Positions 36,872 through 48,900 of a DNA stretch of 64,000 bases are shown one piece after another. Origin of the DNA: Calliphora vicina (lineage: Eukaryota > Arthropoda > Insecta > Diptera > Calliphoridae); contig NC_088780.1 in NCBI RefSeq assembly GCF_958450345.1, positions 125,936,226 to 126,000,225 of the forward strand, read 5' to 3'. Numbering within the stretch: the first letter of the stretch is position 1; every line of letters begins with the position of its first letter. A program made the position numbers and the translations under genes. The notes beneath the pieces are model-generated. The model searched no databases, was not told the DNA's origin, and saw only the letters and a list, made by a program, of their open reading frames with translations.

Positions 36872-37538
36872 TTTTTACAGTTTTACAAGAAAATCATTAA
36901 TTTTTATAAATTTTAATAAAGAATTATAATTTTTAACACAAAATTGATAAGCGCAATGTTTTAAAAAGTCACAACAAGAACATTTACAAGCTTGCTCAAA
37001 ACACAGGGTTGCAAATATTATGCAAATCGGGGATGGAAATATTAATACCGTTGTACCAAGGCGTATCTAATAAGGTGACGTCGAAAAGCCAGCTGACTAT
37101 TTTTTGCTCGATTTGTTTTTTCACTTCTAGCTGTCAAAGTTTGTTTACATTTCTTTATTCATTTGAATTGACGTTTTTGTTTCTTTTAATAAAAAATATA
37201 AAATAGTGGAAAAGTGAATAATTGATAATATAAAAGTGAATGGAGTACTTATTGAAAGTAAATTTCACGTATTTATTTATTTTAACTCCTGTTTTTGATT
37301 TTTGCAGTCTGCTGTTGTTTAGCTGTTTGACAGCTAGCAAATAATTTTACAAAAACAAAGTACATGTTGTTTTTGGTAAAGTTGTATTTGTTGTAGAATT
37401 GGGTATACCTGTAAATAAATTTGCCTTGCGTTGTACTACTTTTATTGGTATAATTCGGTACTTATAAGTTCCCTTTTACAATAGAGAAATTAAATGGTAA
37501 ACAGACAAAGTTTTTGGCGAGGGGTTGAAGAGGTAGAG

Positions 37539-37771
37539 CAAAGTAAATTAATAAAGTAGCGACAGTACTACAACAAATACAACATTTACAAAAACCACAA
37601 GCAATTTTGTTTTTGGTTTAAGGTCTGAGCTGTCAAAGTTGCCTGTTGTTGTTTTTGCTTTTGGGCATGTTGTATTTTTCGCCACAACAACCACAAGTGA
37701 ATTGACAGTTTAGACCAAAGTAAAAAAAATAGTCAGCTGTTCTAATGAGTCTACTTTATTAATTTACTTTG
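37539..37771 (+). mobile_element. hAT-type MITE, copy A
   Basis: Terminal repeats CAAAGTAAATTAATAAAGTA and its reverse complement. A perfect 8-bp target duplication AGGTAGAG lies at 37531-37538 and 37772-37779. It is 233 bp and non-coding. The interior includes CTGAGCTGTCAAAGTTGCC and CCACAAGTGAATTGACAG. Confidence 0.9.
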
Positions 37772-37974
37772 AGGTAGAGTGTGTAGTACACGACTATCAC
37801 TGCGTTTACATGAAAAAGGTCGATTTAACTAAAAAGTCGAAAGTTCGAAAAGTTGACTCTTCATAAATTACCAAAAGTCGAATTTTCGAAAAGTCGACTT
37901 TTTAAAACCCGAAAAAAGTCGAAAGTTCGAAATGTCGACATTTTGTTTCATCTGTAGAACCCTGTCAGGAAGTA

Positions 37975-38134
37975 AAGCTGAATTCACCCATGAGTTTCTG
38001 AAACATTTTTTGTTCGGAACAATTTTTTTTTATATGTAGTGACGTTCTATTTTTGAGAGAGACTTCAAACTACATATAAAAAAAAATTGTTCCGAACAAA
38101 AAATGTTTCAGAAACTCATGGGTGAATTCAGCTT
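37975..38134. mobile_element. Near-palindromic MITE (AAGCTGAATTC family), copy 1
   Basis: It starts AAGCTGAATTCACCCATGAG and is followed by TTTCTGAAACATTTTTTGTT. The right half is the reverse complement over about 65 bp, leaving a small loop with CTATTTTTGAGAGAGACTT. A second, shorter member is at 60921-61036. The DNA could fold into a long hairpin. Confidence 0.8.
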
Positions 38135-38330
38135 AAGGCTAGGTTTACACCATGATTTTTACAAGCTTGTCAGTACTACAAAAACAACGATTGGTCTTAA
38201 CAAATGTGAAAAAACCAAAATGAAAAATTTAACAAATAAGTATTTAAACTTAATATAGTATAGATAATTGAATAGTGAGGGCTTTACTTGTTTATGTAAA
38301 CAATAAATATTTTGTTAATAAGCTTAGAAT

Positions 38331-38560
38331 CAAAGTAAATTAATAAAGTAGACTCAGTAGAACAGCTGACTATTTTTTTTCCTTTGGTCTGAACTGTCAA
38401 TTCACTTGTGGTTGTGGCGAAAAATACAACAAGCCCAAAAGCAAAAACAACAACAGGCAACTTTGACAGCTCAGACCTTAAACCAAAAACAAAATTGCTT
38501 GTGGTTTTTGTAAATGTTGTATTTGTTGTAGTACTGTCGCTACTTTATTAATTTACTTTG
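38331..38560 (-). mobile_element. hAT-type MITE, copy B (inverted relative to copy A)
   Basis: Same element as 37539-37771 in opposite orientation, with the perfect 8-bp target duplication CTTAGAAT at 38323-38330 and 38561-38568. The two copies could pair with each other across about 560 bp. Confidence 0.9.
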
Positions 38561-38889
38561 CTTAGAATATGTAGATATTTAAATATAAAAACAAGCTTTG
38601 ACAGTTGTTAGAACCAAAAAGGTAAAAAAAATTATCTGCTGTTTGACTGACTCCACCTTGTATAAATTCGCCTTGGTTTATACGATGAATTTTGGTTTCA
38701 AGTCTTTTTTTGCAGCCAGGGTTGATTTTTATTGTATAATCGGTTAATCTTTATTAAACTTCAAAATCAGGAAAAGAATAAAACGAAACAAGAAGAAAAG
38801 AAATTAGTATAAAGAGAAATCTGAAAAAAGACACGAAAAACTCAAATCGAGTCCATTTGTTTACCCACCAAGCTTCTCTACACCTCTCG

Positions 38890-39080
38890 CAAGGCGTATT
38901 TAACAAGGTGACAGCAGTGGCGAATTGAAATAAATACAGGCGAATTCACTTATTTTTTATATATAGAGTTTGACATACGGACGTACGGGCGAATATTTTT
39001 TATATATGTAGTTTGACATTTGTGCGAGCTATTTCTATAATCAGCTGTGCTGCCGATGGCACCTTATTAAATGCACCTTG
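38890..39080. mobile_element. hAT-type MITE of the CAAGGCG family
   Basis: CAAGGCGTATTTAACAAGGT at the left, ACCTTATTAAATGCACCTTG at the right, 191 bp. The 8-bp target duplication ACCTCTCG (38882-38889; 39081-39088) is perfect. A solo right end of the same family occurs in Elongin A intron 1 (about 40309-40330) and a solo left end near 57229. Confidence 0.85.
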
Positions 39081-39753
39081 ACCTCTCGCAAACAAACAAA
39101 ATGAGACGTTGCAAAAGCAACTCTGTTATTTGAGACTCATATGTTGTTGTTTTGACCGAAAATTATCAACTTTGGTTATCTTGTAATGTTGCAAATTAAG
39201 TTTTTGTAAAAAAACACTTCTTTTTTCGCTAAATTTTGTATTTAATCGCTGAATTTACATAGAAAGTCGTTAAATTATCAACACTGTCCATGGAAAAAGT
39301 TTTTATTTTATTGTTTTTTTACAGCTGCGACTTTCGTCAAGAAGTCGCAATTTTTTGGAAAATTTCTTGTGAAAAATAGTGAAAATCTAACGAAAAAGTT
39401 AATAACTAAAGAAAATGTGTTGAAACAATAATATAAAGTGTTAATTATTACGAAATTAGTGCAAAAAAAACGGTAGAATACATTTAGCAAAAGGCTTGTG
39501 ACGTTTAATAAAAGCAAAATTAATGCTGTCTTTGGACGGACTGCACTAACACGCATACACAATACGTCCAAGAAGAAAAGTCATTGCACGTCGTCTAGTG
39601 TTTTCTGCTTTTTTCGACGACAGCACGAAATTTATATATACAGCATACATATACTTATGTATTAAATATATAAGCAATTATTAACGTGTTATAATTAAAC
39701 ATATTGTTAAATTAACAACCAATTCCAGAGTGTATTAATTAATTGAAGATATA

Positions 39754-42700
39754 ATGACCTCTATAGTTAAAGTTATACAACATTATCAACGTAGCATTGA
39801 TAGCAGTCAAGACAATGAGGCCAGGGTAAGTTATACTTTTTTTAATAAAATTCAACTAGAGATAAATAAAATTCCAGACCACTTCCATTCCAAACCACTA
39901 AAACGTATTGATAAAGAAACTGAGTTTTTTTCGTTTTTAGGAAGTAATAGAAATCTATATTAGTGTATTTGTTTGTATGTACATAAAGTTTGTTTTTTTT
40001 AAGCAATTTTTGTTTTATTTATTAAATTATGCCAATGATAAAGGTGCAGGCCGATATCTATTTGTGTCGTCCATAAAATGAAATAGAAAAGAGAACAGAT
40101 AAATAATAACCAATCATTCAAAACAACAATAGCAACAACAACACATGTATAAATAACATGCATACAACAACAATGATTTTGTTGTATGTCATATACTAAC
40201 AGATGTTATTCTTTTTTTGTTGTTACTTTTCAATCATTTGGAAAAGTACAGAGCGGAGAAAAATAGTAGCAATTATTTTAAGACAAAAAAAGTACCTAGT
40301 ATCGATGATACCTTATTAAATGCACCTTGGGTACTTACAAGGCGTATATCGTTTAATTAATATAGAAAGGCACTAACTCGTGTTTTATTGACAGTGGTTG
40401 TGGTTCCAAATTAGCTTTAAAAAGGTAACGCTAATCTGGCTTATTTTCGAAAGAGATATTTTAATGATAACGGTAGTTTCGATTTATCTTAATTTAAGAA
40501 TCTACAGGATCATCTTTGCTATGTACCACCAATTTACCATGAATGGTTTAAGGCACTTCCTCACGATAGAATGGAAGAAATTCCGGAAAGAATCGAAAGT
40601 AAAAAAGAACCATAAAAGCTTTTCTTATTATGTGTTACCAACATTCTTTTGAGGTACAAGTTCGTCTATTTAGAAATTTAAAAAAAAATTAGAGCACAAG
40701 AGGTATAAGTGCGGTATTCCTTAATTCAAAGGTAATTTTTGGGTATTTGTATACGTAAAAGATGGATTTTTTTTCTCATTATTAAACATATGTTACTTGA
40801 TCCCCTTGTGCTTTAAGCCCCTCATTTAAAATTCTATAGCATTCTGGTAAAATTTAAGTAACAGTATTTATAGGTAACGGTATCTACGATTATATATGTT
40901 AACGGTTATTACAATTATTTGTAAGGGTATTTTTGGAGAAACTGTAGTCAAGCTTAATTTGATAATGCCATAAATTAAAAAAGGTCCATGTAAACTTGTT
41001 TTACATTACATTAGATTGAACCCTAAATTAAGTCTCCTTATTTTCAATCTGTAAATGTATACGTGCATGTTATTTACAATTTTCATTTCAGTTACTTCAC
41101 TGCATCAACAAACTCTACAAATTGCCCATTAAAGTTGAACACCTTCAAGAAACTGGTGTGGGTAAAACAGTAAATTCTTTACGAAAGTTCAACGGTGAAA
41201 TAGGTGTAGCTGCTAAAACTTTGGTTACAAAATGGAAGGCAATGGTAGCGGCCGAAGAAGAGCCCATGGACACAACGTCGCAAACAAATGAGAGGGAAAA
41301 TCATAATGATTCCAATGGTGATGACGCTGGCACAACACCACATGACGATGAAGAGGATGAAAATCATAACCGGAATAATACTAGCCAGCAGCTAGAGCAA
41401 AGTAAGCATCGCAGTGAAGACAAAAAAGACAGACATAAAGAAAGACATAAGGATCACAGTAGTAGTAGTAGCAGTAATGGACATAAAGATCACAGCAAAC
41501 AGTCGACATCCTCGTCATCCCATCACCACAATACTGAGAAGACATCATCAAAACACTCAAATGAAAAACATAAATCTTCATCATCGTCTTCGAAAGACAA
41601 AGAGAGTCATCATAAAAGCACCAGTAGCAACCTTAAGGACAATGATAGAGAAAAAGAGATGACCGACCATAAAAGTAGTAGAGATAAGCATAAAGAGCGA
41701 GAACATGATAAAGAAAAAGAACGTAGTGATAAAAAGCGAGATGAGAAATCTAAATCGGATAAAGAACACAAACTGGAACTGCCCAACAACAGCGCTCAAT
41801 TATCTCATCACAAAAGTAGTAGTCATACGAGCAGCTCTAAATCTAAACATGAAGATAAACACAGCCATTCATCGTCGAAGGAAAAAGAGCGTTCGGATAA
41901 ACATAAAAGCTCATCAAAAGATAAAGAACGAACAAAAAATGTTAGTTTTTCATTTTCTTTTCTAATTGAAAGTTATTACATTTTATTTAAACTAATTTTA
42001 GGAAAAATCGTCAACTCACTCATCATCTTCAAAAGATAAGCCTGAACATAAATCTTCTTCAACATCATCTACCTCGAAATCCTCAACCAAAGACCCCGAT
42101 AGTGCCGAACGTAAAAGACGTCACAATTCCGACAATGATTCCAACGATTTTAAATCCCCACAACCTAAAGTGGCTAAAGTACATAAATCCTCTTCCTCAA
42201 CACCTGGCCAAACCAAAACGGAATCTTCGCCACCCCAAGAGGCAGCAGAAGAAGATGTAGTCGATGATAGTTTTGATTCGTCAATGGGTACCAATTTTGA
42301 TGATGTCTTGGGCATGTTGAATGTACCTGTCAAGAAAGGCAAAAAGTCATCGAAATCTCCCTCCACTCCCGCTAGCAGCAGTAGTACAATTAAAAAGGAT
42401 ACAACACCTCATAGGCCATCAACAAGTAGCAGTAGTAGTAGCAGCAGTTTTGCTAACAAAGTAAATGGTACAAGAATAGCATTTACCTCCAATAATCCAT
42501 CATCATCATACTCAACGCCAAGTACTTCAAAAGCCAGTACAATGGTGAGTTAAAAAATTATTTTAAAAAAATTTAAAAACAAATTAACCATAAGCTTAAA
42601 CTATTCCCTAAAGAAACCTGACTTATTGGCGCCGACAGCCAAATTGGAACCTTTAGATCCTAGCATTGCTTTAGAATTACCCACAATATCCACCAATTAC

Positions 42701-44661
42701 AAGCCAATGCCTCTCAATCAAACAGTTATGGATTGTGTGTTTAATAACTCGGCAGCTGCGTCCAGACCTGCACGCACTCTCACTGATTTTGAAGCTATAA
42801 CTCATGGTATTTCATCAAAAACAATGAGGTATATTATACGATTAATATAGCATATTAGAACATATTATTTGATTACCATCTTTTTTATTTTACATTTTTT
42901 AAGAACTAAAATTTACTCTGGCGTTCGAACTGGACAAACATTTCAAGTACCCAGTTTATTTGACATGTGCATAAGAATATTGCAAAAGAATATTGATGGT
43001 AATTTGGTTTTTTTCTGCGTTTTATGGCTAAATTATTTTTAATGAAATTTATACTCATATTATAACTACAGCATTGGAATACACCGGCGGTGTGCCATTT
43101 GAAGTTCTAAAGCCGGTCTTGGAACGTGCTACACCTCATCAGTTGTATGTCTTCGAAGAATATAATCCCTATCTAATGGAAGACAGTGATGTTTTATGGC
43201 AGCAACATGTTTCACGTAACTATCGCACCAAGAAACGTCTTGAAAATGAATCGTGGAGAGAAATGTTTATTGTAAGTACTGAACAATTTTTTTTTTCTTT
43301 TTGATACAATTTCGTAAATGTGAATATGATTATATGTAGTTAAAGTAAATTGCGGTAGTAGGACTTTAAATTGTAAAGTTTTGTTTGTATGAATTTTTGC
43401 AAATATGTTTTATTTGTATTGACCAATATCCCACTACAAATAGCGGTGAAGTTATCGCATTCAATATCTTAAAGTCAGCGTATTAAGACGAATTTATTTT
43501 AAAGAATCATTTTATATAAACAATTTGGAAGTAGTTCAAATGAAATGGATTTTCACTTCTTCTTAAGCAATTCATTCTAAATGCTTACGAATAAATTCTT
43601 CAATAATGAAGCACTTATTCAATTTTATTATTCATCAATTCGTCATCAGTAGAACCCCAGCATGAACTACTTCATATATCACCTGCAGAACAAGGGGGAT
43701 AAGCAAAAAACCATGAATATGATCTTATGTGTCGATTATGGGTGGCAACCGAACTTCTGTTGAGTTACCAGAGGACAACCAGAAATTTGGCAACAGAATA
43801 TGGTGTTGCCAGTTGCCATGTGGTAAATGAAGTTTGGTTGCCATCCATATTTAACCCATTATAACTGTCATATTGTCGGAAAAAATATTTTTTAATCCGA
43901 CTATTTTCTTTTGTCACCAACATTTTTTTCCCAAACAATTTTCCAAAAAAAAAAATTGTTTGCGAACCTTGGCACAAAAATTTATTTTCACCAATAAGCT
44001 GAATTAGTCCAAAATCGGGTATTAGTGAAAAATCGTTTTAGGATGATATCTCACACACACTTTGTTGTATTTAAATTTAAAGAGAGAGAGAAGCGTTTAA
44101 TTATTTTATAGCTTCGCAAATAAATTACACATGAATGAAAATCATTAAGTTTATTTTTGAGAGAATAAAACCAATTAATGGTGTTGCCTAAATCTTATTT
44201 CCAGCGTTGTCAAGAGGATGAAGAGCGTAGACTAAGTGTCCTAAAAGATTCTATAAAAGCATCGCAAAAAATTGCCGCCGCTCCTGTGCGAAAAACACAA
44301 TTAGCCTTTGTGGATTCGATGGTCAAACCGCCTCGCAATGTTCTAAAGAAACAAGAACAATACGGAACAAAAGCTAAAATGGTGGCCACACCAGCAGCAC
44401 GTGTTGCCTCGCTATCTAGTGTAACACCGAACGCAGCTAGAACAGGAGATCAAAGGCTTAGAGTAGCAGCCACAGTTCGAGATCATGCTCAAGTCTGTAA
44501 GTGTTCAAAAAAAATAAATTCTGCTCAAAATTTTATCGATATTAATGATTAAATTATTATTTTTTTTTCAACATCATACAGCCAATTCATCGATTCGTAA
44601 CAAAAAGGCGCCTCTTATGCAAAAGACCCTACAATTTATACGGGGTCGTCATAAGCGTTAA
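39754..44661 (+). CDS. EloA: Elongin A (transcription elongation factor B subunit A)
   Basis: Eight exons: 39754-39825, 41092-41940, 42002-42544, 42614-42828, 42904-42998, 43072-43271, 44205-44496 and 44582-44661. All have GT-AG introns and consistent phase, giving 781 aa, close to the usual animal length. The N-terminal TFIIS-type LW domain spans exons 1-2 (LLHCINKLYKLPI, then TGVGKTVNSLRK). A long Ser/Lys/His/Asp/Glu-rich region follows to about residue 330. A BC-box SLFDMCIRIL (577-586) for Elongin B/C binding precedes a cullin-box-like GGVPFEVLKPVLE and the conserved ESWREMF block. The C-terminus is basic, ending GRHKR. Elongin A stimulates RNA polymerase II elongation and, with Elongin BC and a cullin, can ubiquitinate stalled polymerase in the nucleus. 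Introns 1 and 6 carry MITE remnants. The start ATG is the first in frame in exon 1, followed by MTSIVKVIQHYQ. Confidence 0.95.
43738..43848. mobile_element. MITE in Elongin A intron 6
   Basis: ATGGGTGGCAACCGAACTTC at the left pairs with GAAGTTTGGTTGCCATCCAT at the right (two mismatches). The core is 111 bp. It lies in the middle of the 933-bp intron and does not approach either splice site. Confidence 0.65.
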
Positions 44662-45900
44662 ATAATGGAGATTTTTAAATAAGTTTTACTTAAGTCTCCT
44701 TTTTAGATCATTATTATAGACATTTTTAAAACAAAACAAGTTAGCAACTTGTTAATTTATTATAATTATTTAAAATATTTATAGCGTGATAATTGCCTAT
44801 TTTTCAGAAAACATAATGCTCTTTAAAATCTCTCAAATCCTACTAAATTGACACTTGTTTGTAATGAAAACTGTTCGAAATCGTAAACAACTTTAGATTA
44901 TATATTTTGTTCCTTTTTATTAAACTAAAACTCGGTAAAGATTATTTTCTTAGTTAATAAAACAAATTTATTTATTAAATTTTATTTAATTTCATTTCAT
45001 TTCTCATTCTTCCACTAGCTGAAGAAACCACAATCAAACATCACTCTTTTCTACTAGGTTTTTGTGTTAAATTAGCTAATAATAAAAGAAATCTAATCTT
45101 TAACTATATGATAGATACTCTTTGATTTTTTAATGCCTACAATTCTTAAAAATGTTATTAAACATTTTACATACATATAACAGTTTTAAATGGGCTGTGC
45201 ATAACAATAGAATTTATAAACATACATGTTATTTTTCCATCATTTTCGATTTAATTTTATTGTCGTTAAATACTATTCAGGTACGTGGTAGAAATAGATC
45301 GATTTGAAAAAAAAAATGTGATGATGATTTCAAGTATGATTTTTCAACTAGGTGGTTATTATTTTCTTGCAAAATACAGCCAATAAATATTAAGCAATTT
45401 AGTAAACAAATGTGTAACAAATTAATGGAAGATGTCAAATTGGAATTTTAAACAACACACAAAACGAAAGTAATAAATTCATCACAATATTTTTTTGGTT
45501 TTAAAACGATTCGTTTTCTAAATCGTTTTTTTTATCACATACCTGATTGTTGTTTTTTTTAACATAAACTTTGTAAATGCAATAGAATTTGTGTAAAGAA
45601 AATAAAGTAAAACTACATAAAATAAGTTCAAATAAAGTTAAAGTCTCAATCGTTTAGTATTGAGCGAAAAAGAAATAAGAAATTCATAATAAAAATCAAA
45701 TTATTTAAATATAAAACAAATTAAACAATTGTATATGCATTTTTATTATACATATTTAAGCGCATATATGTGAACGCAGCTTATTTGCTAAAGGTTTGTA
45801 AATTTCAAATGTTTGCTTTTGCAAAACTAACACTTTTTTCCTATAACAATAAATAAAACCACATAATCATCATATTAGGCATGCTGAACAAAACTGAAAA
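44662..45900. other. 3' flank of Elongin A, AT-rich
   Basis: Probable 3' UTR, with an AATAAA at 44956-44961, followed by AT-rich DNA up to the LINE tail. No other exon or RNA gene was recognised. Confidence 0.45.
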
Positions 45901-48900
45901 CATTTATTTTATTTTTATTTTATTTTTATTTCATTCATAGTAATATAAAAAGCCATTCTTGGCCAATAAATATATATATATTACAAAGCAGTAATCCTAA
46001 ATAAAAATATATAAGTATGTACAAATTAAATATATTGAGTATATATTAATACTATTTTTAATGAGCTTCATTGAGTTATTGGTTCCCAAACCAAAAGGTA
46101 ATTAACGAAATAAAAGAAAGAAACTGATCCCAGCAGTGATTAGGTATGAATAAAAACATGAGTTTAGTAAAACTTTAAACACACAATTTAACAAGATAAT
46201 TATTAGTAATTGTAAAAAAGATTTATTGCATATGTTTCTTTTTTTTTTTTAAAAAATATGAATTAAATATATAAAAAGAATATAAAAGCTAATAAGCTAA
46301 TAAATATAAATTTTAAATTTTGGTATGGACAAAAGGTTATTAGGAAAATAATGCCATCAATTTGAGCCGAAAAGCATTATTAGAATGGGAAAAGACCCTA
46401 AGTTCTAAAGGCAAATAATTCCAATACCTAGCAATCCTAACTAAAAATGACTGTTCAAATATTACCAAATGAATCCTTGGTATCAAAATCTGTGGGTTCC
46501 TAATAGAATGTATAAATGAAAATTTAGAACAAAGTAAAGCAGGTAACCCACATTTAATGACTTTGTAAAAAAATAATAAGTTACGATATCGAATGAAATT
46601 TAGAAAAGAGCAACCAAGAAAACGTTTGACATAATCAGAAATATGTTCCCGCCTCCGAAGATTAAATATATATCTAACAATCATATTGACAATCCTATTT
46701 AATCTTGTTATTATATAAGAAAAAGTTCCCGATACAATCTCAAGACCATATAATATAATTGACATTAAAAGTGAATGTGCCAAACGCCATCTAATTTGAA
46801 AAGGTAAATAAATACTAGCAGAATAAAGCTTACGCAAAGTATATGTAATCTTACAAGATACATTATCAATATGATTTGCAAATGTTAAACGATTATCAAT
46901 ATAAATCCCCAAACATCTTAGCTGATCAACAAACAATACAGTGGAGCCAGCAATAGAAATATTTATATCTTCACCATTACTTCCAAATGCTAGAGCCTTA
47001 GTTTTTGATGGATTAATGGACAAGGAGTTCTCAGATGACCAAAGTAAAAAACGATTAAGAGTATAATTAATATCAGAAGAGTGTTTATTTAAATCATTTT
47101 TACTGCCACTGAATAAGAGCATAACATCATCTGCATATAAAAAAGATTTGCAACTATTTGAATCAATACAGATTGGTAAATCATTTATATATAAGATAAA
47201 CAGAAGTGGACCCAATACTGAGCCCTGGGGAACACCAGAACTAAGGGGAAGTAAATTCGAAGAGTTGCCATTAACTTCAACAAACTGATATCTACATGTA
47301 AGGTACGAAAAAATTAGCTTGCAAGCAGTAGTGGAAAACCTAAATATATCTTTCAATTTACGTATCATATTAGAATAATTTATAGAGTTAAAAGCCTTAG
47401 CCAAATCAAGAGACACAAGTGTAGATACAGTGTTATTGTTAAAATTCTGCCTAATATCATCTGTCATATCAAGTAAAAGAGAGGTAGTGTTATGACCAAA
47501 ACGGAAAGCATATTGCGATGGAGTAATAAATTCACGTACAGAAAACAGTATCTGGTCTTTTAATATGTGTTCTACAGCTTTAGATAAAGCTGGTAGAATT
47601 GATATAGGTCTTAAATCATCAAGTGAATGGATTGTTCTAGATTTCGGAATTGGGACGACTCGCGCAGTCTTCCAAATGGAAGGGAATTTTGATGTGGTCA
47701 AGATCGTATTGACGTGATGGATAAGAATATCAGAAATATGAGGATAAATAGATTTTATGAAGCGAATAGGAATAGAATCAGTACCAACAGATGTTGATTT
47801 AATCTTACAAATTGCATCAAATAGTTCATCTTGATTAATACAACGAAACGAAAAAGAATCAATAGCATTGTTATATGTACTGAAATCAATAATATTATTA
47901 TCGGTAGTAACGGCAATGTTCGTAAAATAATTATTCATATCATCAACATTAAAGTCACACTCCAATCCATTATTATTAGAAATACCACACTTCTTTAGAG
48001 TTTTCCACATTCCAGATGAATCAAGGTCCGAAAATAATTTGCAATAGTATTTTCTTTTCTCTTTACGAATTACTGTTTTAGCTTTATTCCGATATTTACA
48101 GTATACACGCCAAGAGGAAGCAGTCCTATTTAAGCGAAACGAAGAGTATGCTAAATCTCTGAGAGAAGTTGCCAGTAAAATACAATTAGATTTCAACCAT
48201 ACATTATCATCAACTGCAACTTTTCTTCTTATCGTAGGTACAAATGAGTAGAGAGAGTTAACTAAAGAATTGATAATAGAGCCCTGAAACTCAACATCAT
48301 TTGATCTAAAGAAAGAAATCGAGTCAAAATCCAAAATATGAGATATGAGAGCATCCCAATTTATATTATTGAAATCCTTATATTCAACAAATTCTTCTCT
48401 ACATAAGACATTTAAACGGAATACAGCATAAATCATAGAATGGTAAGAAATAGAACAACATTGTATTTGATTGGAAAATTGAATCATAGAGTTATCAGTA
48501 GTTAACCAGAAATCTATCAATGAGGACGTACCATGGGCAACAGAAAAGTGAGTAGGTTTGGAGTTATGATATACAGAGAGATTACACCGCAAACACATAG
48601 AACGCAAAAGGTAGGCCCTAGAAATATTAAAGAGGTTACAATTGAAATCACCTACTATGATGATATTCGAATATTTCGAAAATAATTCATGATGAGAATT
48701 CTCAAATTCTTGGATATCTCCATGGGGTAAATAAACAACTCCAAAGAGAGTTGTAACACCACCAAATCTTACCTCAATAAAAACTGATTCACATTCATAT
48801 AAAGAAATTTTCCAAACAGTTTTGTATATAAACCCATTAGATATATAAATACATACACCGCCGCCTCTATTATGAAGTCGATCATTTCTTACTAATTTAT

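Larger units (their letters stand above)
37057..38675. mobile_element. Composite MITE, outer shell of the NIP45-EloA gap
   Basis: CAAGGCGTATCTAATAAGGT at the left and its diverged reverse complement at the right (CACCTTGTATAAATTCGCCT ending 38675) continue inward for about 80 bp of imperfect inverted repeat (CTGTCAAAG, then TTGTTT). Three complete smaller MITEs lie inside, at 37539, 37975 and 38331. A GTCGAAAGTTCGAAAAGTCG-type short repeat fills 37820-37940. The ends match the family of the clean 191-bp element at 38890-39080. Confidence 0.65.

Noticed and set aside
41179..41965. Several open frames on both strands within Elongin A exon 2
   Set aside because: Antisense or shifted readings of the Ser/Lys/His/Asp-rich coding sequence. 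The Elongin A frame has matching splice phases and conserved domains.
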